Below, one piece after another: positions 37,511 through 46,270 of a DNA stretch of 55,817 nucleotides. The notes below the pieces were generated by a model, which saw only the letters and a program-made list of their open reading frames with translations, did not search any database and was not told where the DNA came from. The number at the start of each line of letters is the position of its first letter. The stretch's first letter is position 1. A program made the position numbers and the translations under genes. The stretch is from Planctomycetaceae bacterium (GTDB taxonomy: Bacteria; Planctomycetota; Planctomycetia; Pirellulales; Pirellulaceae): the NCBI GenBank assembly GCA_002709225.1, contig PAQH01000008.1, forward strand, positions 1 through 55,817, read 5' to 3'.

Positions 37511-37862
37511 ACTCCGTTACCTTCCCTGCTTCTTCTCTCCGTGGGGGCATTCCAGCTCGGCTGGGCCCAGCATCCCGCGACCGCCCGGCAAATAGGTCCG
37601 CAGAAAACAGTACTCGCCTGGCACTCTTGGCAGGAGTCGTTCGCTCGCTCGCGCCGGTTCCTCAACATCGGCTCCCTCTGGACGCCCGCTCCGTCCGAGC
37701 TAGCGAAATGGCTCGGACGGAAACCACCTCCATTACCCTGGCGGCCCAACGCCTGCGGCTGGTGTCACCCCCAACCTCATCAATGAGATTCGCTCATTGC
37801 CTTCGACAACGTAGCCCGCAACATCTTCGCGTGATCCGTAACATGGCTGCGCAGAACGCATC
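37511..37862 (-). other. kdsB-pyrG intergenic region with a stem-loop
   Basis: About 350 bp. It contains TCCGTCCGAGC (37690-37700) and GCTCGGACGGA (37711-37721), an 11-bp perfect inverted repeat with a ten-base loop. No T-run follows on either strand, so it is not a classic terminator. It lies about 180 bp upstream of the pyrG start and could be a leader hairpin. Confidence 0.6.
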
Positions 37863-38645
37863 CTAGCAATTCCTGAAACGCCTGACAAACGCCTGATAAT
37901 CCGCCTTCGTATCCACACCGATCGTCGGTTCATCAATCACCCCAACACGGATCGTATGACCTGCAGCGAGAACACGCAATTGCTCGAGTTTCTCGATTTC
38001 CTCCAGTTCAGCGGGAGGCAAATTTGCCAGCTCCAACAAAAACTCACGCCGGTAAGCATAGAGCCCGATGTGCTGGAAGAATCGAGGGGGTTCGCTTTTC
38101 AAGAGCTGATCATCCCAATCGCGCGCATAGGGAATCGGCGCACGGCTGAAATAAAGCGCCTGCCCCTGCCCATCCAACACGACTTTGACACAAGCCGGGT
38201 CCTCGAGATTTCGGCGCTGACGGATGGGGGTCGCCAGTGTCGACATCGCCGCACCCGGATCCTCCTCCAATAATTGAATTGCCAGATCGATCGCTGTGTG
38301 AGAAATCTCGGGTTCATCACCCTGTACGTTGACCACAATATCAACGTCATCCATTTTAGCGGCAACTTCCGCGACCCGATCTGTCCCACTGGGCGCCGCG
38401 GGATCGGTCATACGTACCTGGCCCCCAAACGCGCGCACTGCCTGTGCGATTTCTTCGTGATCCGCAGCTACGCAAATTCCAGCGGGTCGCGTCGCTAGGG
38501 AAGCTGCCTCATACGTGTGCTGGATCAGTGGCTTGCCAGTCTCCCCCAACAGCAGCTTCCGCGGTAACCGGGAAGATGCCAGGCGTGCTGGAATCACAAC
38601 TTGACTACGCAAATGCAGGCGCAATTGCGGGGCAGACTCTTTCAT
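37863..38645 (-). CDS. kdsB: 3-deoxy-manno-octulosonate cytidylyltransferase (CMP-Kdo synthase)
   Basis: About 260 residues from the ATG at 38645, with AGGAG about eight bases upstream; the longer frame to 38783 is not supported. The nucleotide-binding start VVIPARLASSRLPRKLLL and the D-rich VDIVVNVQGDEPEI are the KdsB signatures. A late GVDTKADYQAFVRRF is also characteristic. The enzyme activates Kdo with CTP for lipopolysaccharide core, in the cytoplasm. Located upstream of pyrG, which supplies its CTP, and together with lpxA this implies that the organism makes a lipid A/Kdo-type outer membrane. Confidence 0.97.
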   Translation of the reverse strand: MKESAPQLRLHLRSQVVIPARLASSRLPRKLLLGETGKPLIQHTYEAASLATRPAGICVAADHEEIAQAVRAFGGQVRMTDPAAPSGTDRVAEVAAKMDDVDIVVNVQGDEPEISHTAIDLAIQLLEEDPGAAMSTLATPIRQRRNLEDPACVKVVLDGQGQALYFSRAPIPYARDWDDQLLKSEPPRFFQHIGLYAYRREFLLELANLPPAELEEIEKLEQLRVLAAGHTIRVGVIDEPTIGVDTKADYQAFVRRFRNC

Positions 38646-38787
38646 CACCTGTTCTCCTATGCAATACGCGACTTGGCAACTAGAGATCGACTCCAACGCG
38701 CGTCGCCGGAATCGTAGGATCTTTGTCCGGCCCTGTCTATTACAGCGCAATCGGACAATAACGATGTGATAGCCGCCCCACAAAAAG

Positions 38788-39222
38788 ATGCTACAATTCG
38801 CGGGATTCGTCGGTTGCTACAACCCACCGCTCACGACTCATGGGTGCTCTGTGAATCAACCCCCTCTCAATGGTTCCGTCTACGTAGATGTAGCCAACAC
38901 GCCGTGGCAACCGACCGCTTTTGAGGGAATTTTCATCAAAATCCTCTGGCAGGATGATCAGAGCCAGGCATACACCGCATTATTCAAGGCAGAACCAGGA
39001 GCCCATTTGCCACTGCACCGGCATCGGGGAGTCGAACAGACGTTCATCCTGCAGGGACGGTTGGTTGACGACGAGGGTGAGTGTACCGCAGGCAATTTCG
39101 TCTGGCGGCGGCCCGGATCCGTCCACGAAGCCCACGCCCCAGAAGGACTCCTGGGCATCGGCATTTTTCAGGAACCTAACGAGTTCCTGCAAAGTCCGGC
39201 GGAAGAGAATCCCCCGGCGTAA
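38788..39222 (+). CDS. cupin-fold (ChrR-like) protein
   Basis: Up to 144 residues. A double-stranded beta-helix is visible with metal ligands H77, H79 and E83 in HLPLHRHRGVEQTF, and a fourth histidine H113 in GSVHEAHAP. It resembles the C-terminal cupin domain of ChrR-type anti-sigma factors, but without a zinc-binding N-terminal ASD domain. The start is uncertain: a GTG near 38851 (at VNQPPLNG) would give a 123-residue protein. It is convergent with the symporter gene. Confidence 0.72.
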   Translation: MLQFAGFVGCYNPPLTTHGCSVNQPPLNGSVYVDVANTPWQPTAFEGIFIKILWQDDQSQAYTALFKAEPGAHLPLHRHRGVEQTFILQGRLVDDEGECTAGNFVWRRPGSVHEAHAPEGLLGIGIFQEPNEFLQSPAEENPPA

Positions 39223-39245
39223 CACCGGTTAGCGAAAAACCCGGC

Positions 39246-41249
39246 TCAACCACCGGTCGCCGGTCGCTGACGGTAAAAATACTTCTTGACCAGATCATCT
39301 GCCGGTGGAGGCGTCATCAACGTAACGACGTAGCCAACAACAAACGAGGCCAGCAGGCCGACAACGACTGGATCCATGTCCCAGGGCTTGAAGGCAGAAA
39401 AGCCTTTCCCCTGCCAGAATCCAACACAGTATAAGGAGAGGTGCGCCAGGAATCCCGAGAGCATGGCAGCGATACAACCCTGGTAGTTGGCACGCGGCCA
39501 GTAGAGCGAGTAAACCACGGCGCCGAGAAAGCATGAAGCCAGTCCGCTGCCGGTATAAACAATAATGTCCTGCAAGAACTCTGGTGGGTGTAACGCCCCC
39601 AACAAGGCTCCCAGGCCAATCACCATTGTGAACGCATAGCTCAGTTTCTTGATCGCCTGCTCGCTCGCATCACTGTCGATATTCCGCTGGTAGATATCGC
39701 GCACCAGCGCCGAGGATATCATCAACAGGAAACTATCAACCGTCGACATCACGGCTGCAAAGGGGGCTGCGATCAGCAACCCAGCCAGCCAGCCCATGCC
39801 GATATTGGAGGTCAATTCCACCGCCATCTGAGGCATAATCCGATCTGGCTCGGACTCCATACCCGGAATCAACACTCGGGCACAGCAGAAGATCACAACC
39901 AGCGGAAAATAGATCGCAGAATAGTAGATCGCCACCGTGAAGATTGAGCGGCGCAATGTCGGCGTGTCCTTGAATGCCATCAAACGCACCATGTTGCTTG
40001 GTTGCCCTGTTCCCGAAATCGCCCACATGAAAAAGAACGATATCGCTAGACTCAGCGGCAAGAAACCATTCTCACTCTCTCGGTGAGGTCCCGGCCCTGT
40101 CACGTAGGCACCCTGTTGTTCCGGGCTCGCACCGTACACATAGTCATCTACGGCGACCGCACTTAGCGCCACGGCACCCGTACGATCCCTGTCCCCCTCC
40201 TGGTTTCCCTCGATGCGGTCGCGAACGCGCTGTACATCACCTGGAGAGACGATTTCCCACACATCCGCCTCTACTACGGTCGGGGTTTGCTCATTCAGCT
40301 CGTGTCTCTTCACAATCTTGAACAGTCGCGTCGAGCCACTCTCGGAATCCATGAACACCCATGCGCCGGAAGGTATCTCCACGTCGCCAGCGGGCGCCAC
40401 ACGTCCCAATGTGGCAGTTCCTTTCCGCGGTGGAACCATCCGTGCCATGGAACGCGTAACCCGTTCTAGATTACCAGCATCCGGATCGGCTCCCTCTTCT
40501 ACAACGGAGCGGGCAGCGGCAGCGGTCCCGGCCTGACTGATTGCCAGCGGCAACATGATGATTACCCCAACCACCATCACGATGCCCTGCATCACATCGG
40601 TCCAGACCACCGCGTGAAAACCACCGTAAGTGGTGTAGAGGATGACGGAAATTCCAAATACCAACAAACAAAGAACATATTCGCTACCCAACGGCGACAA
40701 GTCCGTAAGCGCCGCGGGAAGGGCATTGGCAGCCTGCCCAAAGAGGTCAATCGGGCCGAGTAAGGTGCGCAGAATCTCACTCCCCGCCTTGAATTGAGCC
40801 ACCAGGTTGAAAGTCATGAAAAAGACAATCAGTGCCACAGCAATCAGTCCAAAAGGAGCACTGCGAAAGCGATCCCGCAGCACATCGGGAATCGTGATGG
40901 CGCCCGAAATGCGGGCCACTTGGTTAATTCGTTTTCCCAACAGCCCCATAACACAGATAGGTACCACCATGTAACTTCCAATCCACAACCCCAAGGACCA
41001 CCCATGGGTGTAAATCTTGGAAGGGAAGCCCATAAAGCTCCCACCGGATGAACTCGTCGCCGCGAGGGTGAGCGCAAACGCCCATACCCCCAAACCGCGA
41101 CTCCCCAAAAAATACTCGCTGAGAAAATTGCGGTTCTTGAGCAGTCGGTTGGAGAGACCGGCGATCAGAAACACGCCAATGATATAGATCAAGAAAGTGA
41201 TCAGAACTGCATTACTGGATTCTGCGATCAACAGCGTCTGAATTTTCAT
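39246..41249 (-). CDS. sodium:solute symporter (SSS family) with a long inserted loop
   Basis: A 667-residue protein, longer than the usual 500-550. SSS signatures include NRNFLSEYFLGSRGLGVWAFALTLAATSSSGGSF at the start and a late FAAVMSTVDSFLLMISSALV with the Ser/Asp sodium-site region. Between two membrane helices at about residues 250-390 lies a soluble insert of about 130 residues with a small beta-rich element (ATLGRVAPAGDVEIPSGAWVFM). It overlaps the small membrane gene 41246-41587 by four bases (ATGA). Solute unknown; the pair resembles the PanF-YhdT type. Confidence 0.85.
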   Translation of the reverse strand: MKIQTLLIAESSNAVLITFLIYIIGVFLIAGLSNRLLKNRNFLSEYFLGSRGLGVWAFALTLAATSSSGGSFMGFPSKIYTHGWSLGLWIGSYMVVPICVMGLLGKRINQVARISGAITIPDVLRDRFRSAPFGLIAVALIVFFMTFNLVAQFKAGSEILRTLLGPIDLFGQAANALPAALTDLSPLGSEYVLCLLVFGISVILYTTYGGFHAVVWTDVMQGIVMVVGVIIMLPLAISQAGTAAAARSVVEEGADPDAGNLERVTRSMARMVPPRKGTATLGRVAPAGDVEIPSGAWVFMDSESGSTRLFKIVKRHELNEQTPTVVEADVWEIVSPGDVQRVRDRIEGNQEGDRDRTGAVALSAVAVDDYVYGASPEQQGAYVTGPGPHRESENGFLPLSLAISFFFMWAISGTGQPSNMVRLMAFKDTPTLRRSIFTVAIYYSAIYFPLVVIFCCARVLIPGMESEPDRIMPQMAVELTSNIGMGWLAGLLIAAPFAAVMSTVDSFLLMISSALVRDIYQRNIDSDASEQAIKKLSYAFTMVIGLGALLGALHPPEFLQDIIVYTGSGLASCFLGAVVYSLYWPRANYQGCIAAMLSGFLAHLSLYCVGFWQGKGFSAFKPWDMDPVVVGLLASFVVGYVVTLMTPPPADDLVKKYFYRQRPATGG

Positions 41250-41587
41250 GATGGCGATTCCTCTCCGCTGGCGACGTGTTGCTGGTGGGACTCGTCTTCG
41301 TCACCTGCGGTTCCCAAGTCACCATCTTTCATGAAGCTAAAACAAAACCAGGTGGTAAACAGATCTGCCACCAGCCAAGGGAGGCCAATTCCCCAAACGA
41401 TCCAGGAAGGAACGCCAAAGAGCGTGGGAATATTTGCCGGATCCTCAACCGAGTATCCGGTGAAATAACAGTAGGGTACCGCCCACAGCAGGGCGACAAA
41501 CCAGACCACGAAGATCACGATCGCTTCGCGCCTGGCGTGGAGAAAAAAAGGATCAAGTTCTAGAGCCGGATCGGTTTCGTTTGACAT
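41246..41587 (-). CDS. small membrane partner of the symporter (DUF997/YhdT-like)
   Basis: A 113-residue protein with two hydrophobic helices (AIVIFVVWFVALLWAVPYCYF and WIVWGIGLPWLVADLFTTWFCF). The two-helix layout and ARREA start resemble DUF997/YhdT, the small partner of PanF-like sodium symporters. A hydrophilic acidic tail follows (DGDLGTAGDEDESHQQ). It is translationally coupled to the symporter by a four-base overlap. Confidence 0.7.
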   Translation of the reverse strand: MSNETDPALELDPFFLHARREAIVIFVVWFVALLWAVPYCYFTGYSVEDPANIPTLFGVPSWIVWGIGLPWLVADLFTTWFCFSFMKDGDLGTAGDEDESHQQHVASGEESPS

Positions 41588-41949
41588 AATTTCTCACTCA
41601 ATCGCTGACTGATTGATCTATCAAACCGTTCTCTGGGGAACCGCATGGTTACGGACCGTGCCTCCAGGGGCTGGACCGGGAGTTCTCACTGCCGCTGGCA
41701 ATTGTAGAATCGGCAAACCAGTTATTTCAACCGGGACCAACCCCCTAACAACCAGTTCTCGCGGGTTGACCAACTGTCGCGACCGCCTTGCGCACGCAAA
41801 CTGGGGAACTTGCGGACAATCACCCAATTCCCCACTGCCCCCTCATCCAGAAGGGATCCGGTGCCGATTCCACCCGCCAATCCCGCTCGTGGCAAGAGAA
41901 ACAGGGCTGCACCGCAATGTCCTGGTGTCCAGGTCGACAGATGCTTCGT
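41588..41949. other. intergenic region, no gene seen
   Basis: About 360 bp between lpxA and the small symporter subunit, both on the minus strand. No RNA gene, repeat or convincing coding frame was recognised. The long plus-strand frame across it is the opposite strand of lpxA and has no RBS. Confidence 0.45.
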
Positions 41950-42852
41950 TCATCCCGCCTTACGTACGGCCGATGACTTGGCGGGCTCCATCAAACGCAA
42001 TGTCGGTGCATTGGGAGTGCGACGGGCCTGCACAAAACCACGTTCACCGCTCGAAAGAAACTCCGTCAACACGTGGACAGGACCAGTCGTACTTTGCGTG
42101 CGCAGGTGCGAAAGCACCTCTTTCCACGCCAATTCACTCCGGTAAATCACCCGATACGCTGCCTTCAACTGGGAAATATCCTCGTTCGAAAATCCCTGGC
42201 GGCGTAACCCGACAAGATTCAAACCGACGACTTCATTGGACTGACCGTCCATCATCACATAGGGGGGAACATCACGTTTTATCGCCGCCTGTCCCCCTAC
42301 CATGGCATGACAACCGATACGGCAAAACTGATGGGCGGCCGAGGCACCAGCCAGATAAGCATGGTGACCGACGTGTGTATGCCCACCCAACAGGACATTG
42401 TTCGTCAATATCGTGTGATCTTCGACGCAGGCGTCATGACCGATGTGAGCGGCCACCATGATCATGTTCTGATTGCCAACTTGGGTCGACTCACCCTCGT
42501 GCAAACCCGCATGAATCGTCACCATTTCACGAATCTGATTGCCGTCACCAACGATCAGGTTCCCAGTGCGGTCGGCAGCCTGCAAATGCTGTGGGCGACC
42601 ACCCAGAACAGCCCCGTCTTCGATGCGATTTTCAGCTCCCAACACGGTATTTCGTTTGAGAACAACGTGACTCGCCAGACGGCATCCCTCCCCTACCTGA
42701 ACGCCTTCTTCGATGACACAAAATGGCCCCACAGTCACGTCAATGCCAAGTTCGGCACGGACACTAACCACAGCAGTAGGATGAATATTTGCAGTCAACT
42801 TCTTTCTCTCACTAGTCAAGATACCTCGTGCGCGGAGCGCAGGCGTGCCCAT
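41950..42852 (-). CDS. lpxA: UDP-N-acetylglucosamine acyltransferase (lipid A, first step)
   Basis: Up to 300 residues. Hexapeptide repeats of a left-handed beta-helix run from HPTAVVS through VTVGPFCVIEEGVQVG and GHTHVGHHAYLAG. The catalytic histidine is in NMIMVAAHIGHD, matching LpxA. The C-terminal helical part includes LNLVGLRRQGFS. It transfers a 3-hydroxyacyl chain to UDP-GlcNAc, the first step of lipid A synthesis. The true start may be the TTG 19 codons in (LTANIHPTAV), since the preceding residues do not match the family. Confidence 0.93.
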   Translation of the reverse strand: MGTPALRARGILTSERKKLTANIHPTAVVSVRAELGIDVTVGPFCVIEEGVQVGEGCRLASHVVLKRNTVLGAENRIEDGAVLGGRPQHLQAADRTGNLIVGDGNQIREMVTIHAGLHEGESTQVGNQNMIMVAAHIGHDACVEDHTILTNNVLLGGHTHVGHHAYLAGASAAHQFCRIGCHAMVGGQAAIKRDVPPYVMMDGQSNEVVGLNLVGLRRQGFSNEDISQLKAAYRVIYRSELAWKEVLSHLRTQSTTGPVHVLTEFLSSGERGFVQARRTPNAPTLRLMEPAKSSAVRKAG

Positions 42853-43077
42853 TCTGCGAATCAGCCGATTCCAATCAAGGTGGATTCGCCAATTTGCCGG
42901 CTAGAGACAGAGAAAAATTCGTACAAAGCCAAGATTGCATACTGTCGCTACGGATTCTCTCGGTTCCTGAAAATGATACGATGGACGGTTTGGCTGTATT
43001 TCTGCAGTCATCTTTATCTGCAATCATCCTTCGCGCAATGCTCGGCATTGCGCAACGTCCGGCGGAGTAAGCAAAAT

Positions 43078-43416
43078 ATGGCAAGCGTTGAAGAACTTTA
43101 CAGCGAAGCGGAACAACTCAAGAGCGAAGGGGACTACGAGGCCTGTATCAGCAAACTCGATGCGCTGATTGAGCAAGATAGCGACTACGTGCTAGCACAC
43201 CTGGCGTTAGCAGTCGTGCACGGAAAACTGGGCCAACACGAACAGGCCGTCCGGCATGGGCAGCGGGCCTGTGAACTGGATTCGCAGGATCCATTCACTT
43301 TCACAGCCTTGAGCGTGACTTTTCAGCGTGCCTTTGTAGGAACACAAAATCAGGAGTTCATTCAGCTTGCCGAAGATGCCATGGCCCGGGCCCACAGTCT
43401 GCAAGGCCAACACTAA
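43078..43416 (+). CDS. small TPR-like protein
   Basis: A 112-residue protein from the ATG at 43078, with GGAG about ten bases upstream. Two or three helix-turn-helix units of the TPR kind are visible: EELYSEAEQLKSEGDYEACISKLDALI, VLAHLALAVVHGKLGQHEQAVRHGQRACELD. The frame is open far upstream (to 42307), but that stretch is the opposite strand of lpxA. It is probably a protein-protein interaction scaffold; partner unknown. Confidence 0.75.
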   Translation: MASVEELYSEAEQLKSEGDYEACISKLDALIEQDSDYVLAHLALAVVHGKLGQHEQAVRHGQRACELDSQDPFTFTALSVTFQRAFVGTQNQEFIQLAEDAMARAHSLQGQH

Positions 43417-43545
43417 CCCCGCGCTCCCCCCTTGTAAGCACCAGAACTGCCGACGAACAGTTGGTACTGTCTGATGCGTCAGGTGTTGCTACGGCCTGAC
43501 AAGACAGCCAAGGAGTCGTCGCACCGCTGGTCTGCGATCTGCCGC

Positions 43546-44481
43546 TCACTCCGAAACGTCCCTGCCTGTGGGCAACGTGAGCTCCACGGGAACCAGGGCG
43601 TTGAGGCTGCCGGAACGAAACCCTTCCAGGTCGAGGGTGACAAACTTGAAGCCAATCTGCCGCATTTCATGACTCAGTTTGCGGTATAAATCGGATTGCA
43701 AGAGTCGTGAAAAATCGTCGAGGGGAACTTCCAATCGGGCCAAATCGCCGCTGTGGTACCTGACACGGACTGTCTGAAAGCCGTGCCCCCGCAACAGGAT
43801 TTCTGCGCGATCAATCATCGCCAGCCGATCGGGAGTGACTTCCTCACCATACGCAACGCGACTGGCAAGGCACGGCATGGCAGGCTTGTCCCAAACCGGC
43901 AAGTCCCAATGTAACGCTAGATTCCGCACTTCCTGTTTACAGATCCCGCATTCTGCCAGCGGGCTGCGCACCTGATGTTCACCAGCGGCCCGCATACCTG
44001 GACGATAATCCTCCAAATCATCCGTGTTGGCACCGTTGACGAGAATGCCTTGATTGGCTCGACCAACCAACACCGCCATCCTGCGATACAGCTCATCCTT
44101 ACAGTGGTAACAACGGTCAGGCGCGTTGCGGGTGTAGGAGTCGTTACCAAATTCCTCCGTCTCAATCACCTCATGGCGGATGCCGATCTGACCAGCCAGC
44201 TGCTGAGCTGCCTCCAATTCACCTCGCGCTAAACTGGGGCTACAACCGGTCACTGCCACTGCCCGCGGTCCCAATGCCAACTGCGCTGCCTGGGCAACCA
44301 CAGCACTGTCGACACCTCCGGAAAACGCAACCGCGACATCTTCCATCGACGCCAGCAAATGAAGCAGGCGTTCACGTTTCTCGGTCAATGCATCTTGATC
44401 CGCAGCAAACGACACGACGCTACCCTGAAACGAGAGAATCTGGACAACGATCCTTACCTGACGGCAACTCCTCCACCGCAA
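43546..44481 (-). CDS. larE: ATP-dependent sacrificial sulfur transferase LarE
   Basis: Up to 311 residues. It has a PP-loop (VAVAFSGGVDSAVVAQAA), then TGCSPSLARGELEAA and the RCYHCKDELYRRM pair. Sacrificial-cysteine position is PCLASRVAYGEEVT. LarE supplies sulfur to the nickel-pincer cofactor of lactate racemase-type enzymes, using its own cysteine or an Fe-S-delivered sulfur. The larB, larC or larA partners are not in the window. The start codon is unclear; a GTG about 25 codons in is possible. Confidence 0.9.
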   Translation of the reverse strand: MRWRSCRQVRIVVQILSFQGSVVSFAADQDALTEKRERLLHLLASMEDVAVAFSGGVDSAVVAQAAQLALGPRAVAVTGCSPSLARGELEAAQQLAGQIGIRHEVIETEEFGNDSYTRNAPDRCYHCKDELYRRMAVLVGRANQGILVNGANTDDLEDYRPGMRAAGEHQVRSPLAECGICKQEVRNLALHWDLPVWDKPAMPCLASRVAYGEEVTPDRLAMIDRAEILLRGHGFQTVRVRYHSGDLARLEVPLDDFSRLLQSDLYRKLSHEMRQIGFKFVTLDLEGFRSGSLNALVPVELTLPTGRDVSE

Positions 44482-45015
44482 TGCCGTGGCGATGAGTTTT
44501 GTGAGAGCCCGCAGTCATAAAGGGGGAACCTGGATTTCGGGTTGTGTGATCCGGTGGGAAGCCCCTCCGGCTATACACGCAGCCAAAACCGTAATAAGTT
44601 CCCAGCGGACCTCTTATCGGCTCCCCAAAAAATCACACCGACATCACGAACATGGCAGAGAAGGTGCCGCAGTATCGTGTAAGTACGCATCCTAGCACCG
44701 CCCGCTCAGCCGAACAACAACAGCGGCAACACGCGGGCGCGACCGACTCCCCCTAATAACCCGGCTATTCCCTCAAATCCAGTTAGCTCTCTCTGTGCAG
44801 CGTCTCGCGGTATGATGGTCTCTCCGCAACCAGGGCGCTTGCAGCGCGCCAGCGACGGTCGCTGTTGGTCTGCCCCGGTTTGCCTGGCAAGCGCATGCAT
44901 TGCACAGGGTACGGTTCTGGAAAAGAGAGGCGATTTCGGGAAAACTTACGCGATTCCACAAAACAATACACCTCACAAACGCGTTGCTGTGGCCTTCGGT
45001 TTGTTCGGGCGGGCG
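44482..45015. other. intergenic region, no gene seen
   Basis: About 530 bp between divergent larE and the beta-RFAP synthase gene. Several short open frames have no RBS support. No RNA gene or repeat was recognised. Promoters for both genes are expected here. Confidence 0.45.
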
Positions 45016-46044
45016 ATGAAAAAAATGCGTGAGCAGAACAGTGACGGCAGGTCCCAACATGACTGGGTGCAAGTTACCGCACCCAGTCGCCTTCATTTTG
45101 GACTAATGTCCTACGGTGGTCCCGGACGGCAATTCGGTGGCGCCGGCGTGATGATTGACCAACCCTCCACTCAACTGACTGTGCGGGCGGCACGTACTTT
45201 TTCGGCTTCTGGGCCGGGCGCACCGCGCGCCATCCAATTTGCCAAAACCTGGTCGAAAAATCACTCCATTGAGCTGGATTGTCACCTTGAAATGATTCAG
45301 CTACCCCCAGAACACGTCGGATTGGGAACCGGAACCCAGCTGGGTCTGTCCGTGGCAGCTGCCTTGAATGCGTGGTACGGAATCGTGCCGGCGAGACCGC
45401 GCGAGCTGGCAGCAAGCGTCGGCCGAGGAAAACGGTCAGCCGTCGGTACCCATGGATTTTTCCTGGGTGGTCTAATCGTCGAACGCGGAAAACAGGCTAA
45501 AGAGCTGCTCTCTCCACTCGACTGTCAATTATCGCTTCCCGAAAATTGGCGCGTTGTACTGGTACGGCCAACGGAGTTCCGCGGACTCTCCGGAATCGCG
45601 GAACAGCAGGCCTTTGCCGAATTACCCGTGATTCCTTCAGCGGTAACAGAAAAACTGATTGACGAGTTACGCCAAAACCTACTCCCCGCGGCAGCCCAAG
45701 GTGCCTTCACAGCGTTCTCCAAAAGCCTGTTCCGCTACGGCCAACTGGCAGGTTCGTGTTTTGCAACGCAGCAGGGTGGCTCCTACAACGGCCCACGTTT
45801 GACACAGCTGGTCGACCACATATTGGAATTGGGGATCGCAGGAGTTGGCCAGAGCTCCTGGGGCCCCACGTTATTTGCACTGCTGCCAACTCCTACCGAA
45901 GCTGAGACGTTTTGCGACAAACTACGCCATTTACCCGACCACGATGAAATGGACTTGTTGATCAGTCCCATTAATCGCGGTGGTCACCACCTTTCTACCG
46001 GAGATAGTTTTTCCGCCACCAGCCAAGCCCCTGGCACTCTCTAA
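45016..46044 (+). CDS. beta-ribofuranosylaminobenzene 5'-phosphate synthase (methanopterin pathway, GHMP family)
   Basis: About 342 residues from the ATG at 45016; the longer frame (to 44812) is not supported. It has the start QVTAPSRLHFGLMSYGGPGRQFGG and the GHMP glycine-rich stretch GLGTGTQLGLSVAAALNAW. The body continues with GRGKRSAVGTHGFFLGGLIVERG. This matches beta-RFAP synthase, which makes the first committed intermediate of tetrahydromethanopterin from p-hydroxybenzoate-type acceptor and PRPP. Planctomycetes carry H4MPT-linked C1 genes, so this fits. It is followed about 225 bp later by pdxJ. Confidence 0.85.
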   Translation: MKKMREQNSDGRSQHDWVQVTAPSRLHFGLMSYGGPGRQFGGAGVMIDQPSTQLTVRAARTFSASGPGAPRAIQFAKTWSKNHSIELDCHLEMIQLPPEHVGLGTGTQLGLSVAAALNAWYGIVPARPRELAASVGRGKRSAVGTHGFFLGGLIVERGKQAKELLSPLDCQLSLPENWRVVLVRPTEFRGLSGIAEQQAFAELPVIPSAVTEKLIDELRQNLLPAAAQGAFTAFSKSLFRYGQLAGSCFATQQGGSYNGPRLTQLVDHILELGIAGVGQSSWGPTLFALLPTPTEAETFCDKLRHLPDHDEMDLLISPINRGGHHLSTGDSFSATSQAPGTL

Positions 46045-46224
46045 GCCCAGCGTCCCGCAACTCAGCCTCACCATGTTCTTTTTCGTGCCGGGTTTGCAAG
46101 GGTTAGACCGCGGACTACAAAGCCTGTTTGTCGATCGGCACAATTGCATGCCCTGTGACCATGCGCTATTGCCTGTGGAGGTTCGGCTTGCTTTGACCAT
46201 GTGTTGCCACACATGATCGAGATC

Positions 46225-46254
46225 ACACTGTAGCGCCAAGCACTGTAGCGCCAA
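46225..46254. repeat. two tandem copies of a 15-bp unit
   Basis: CACTGTAGCGCCAAG is repeated perfectly (46225-46239, 46240-46254) ending about 16 bp upstream of the pdxJ start codon, so it lies in the pdxJ leader. Confidence 0.95.
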
Positions 46255-46270
46255 GCTGGAGATAGAATAT

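Noticed and set aside
42307..43077. Long plus-strand frame leading into the TPR protein
   Set aside because: It is the complementary strand of lpxA, has non-protein-like composition, and the ATG at 43078 has a GGAG upstream.
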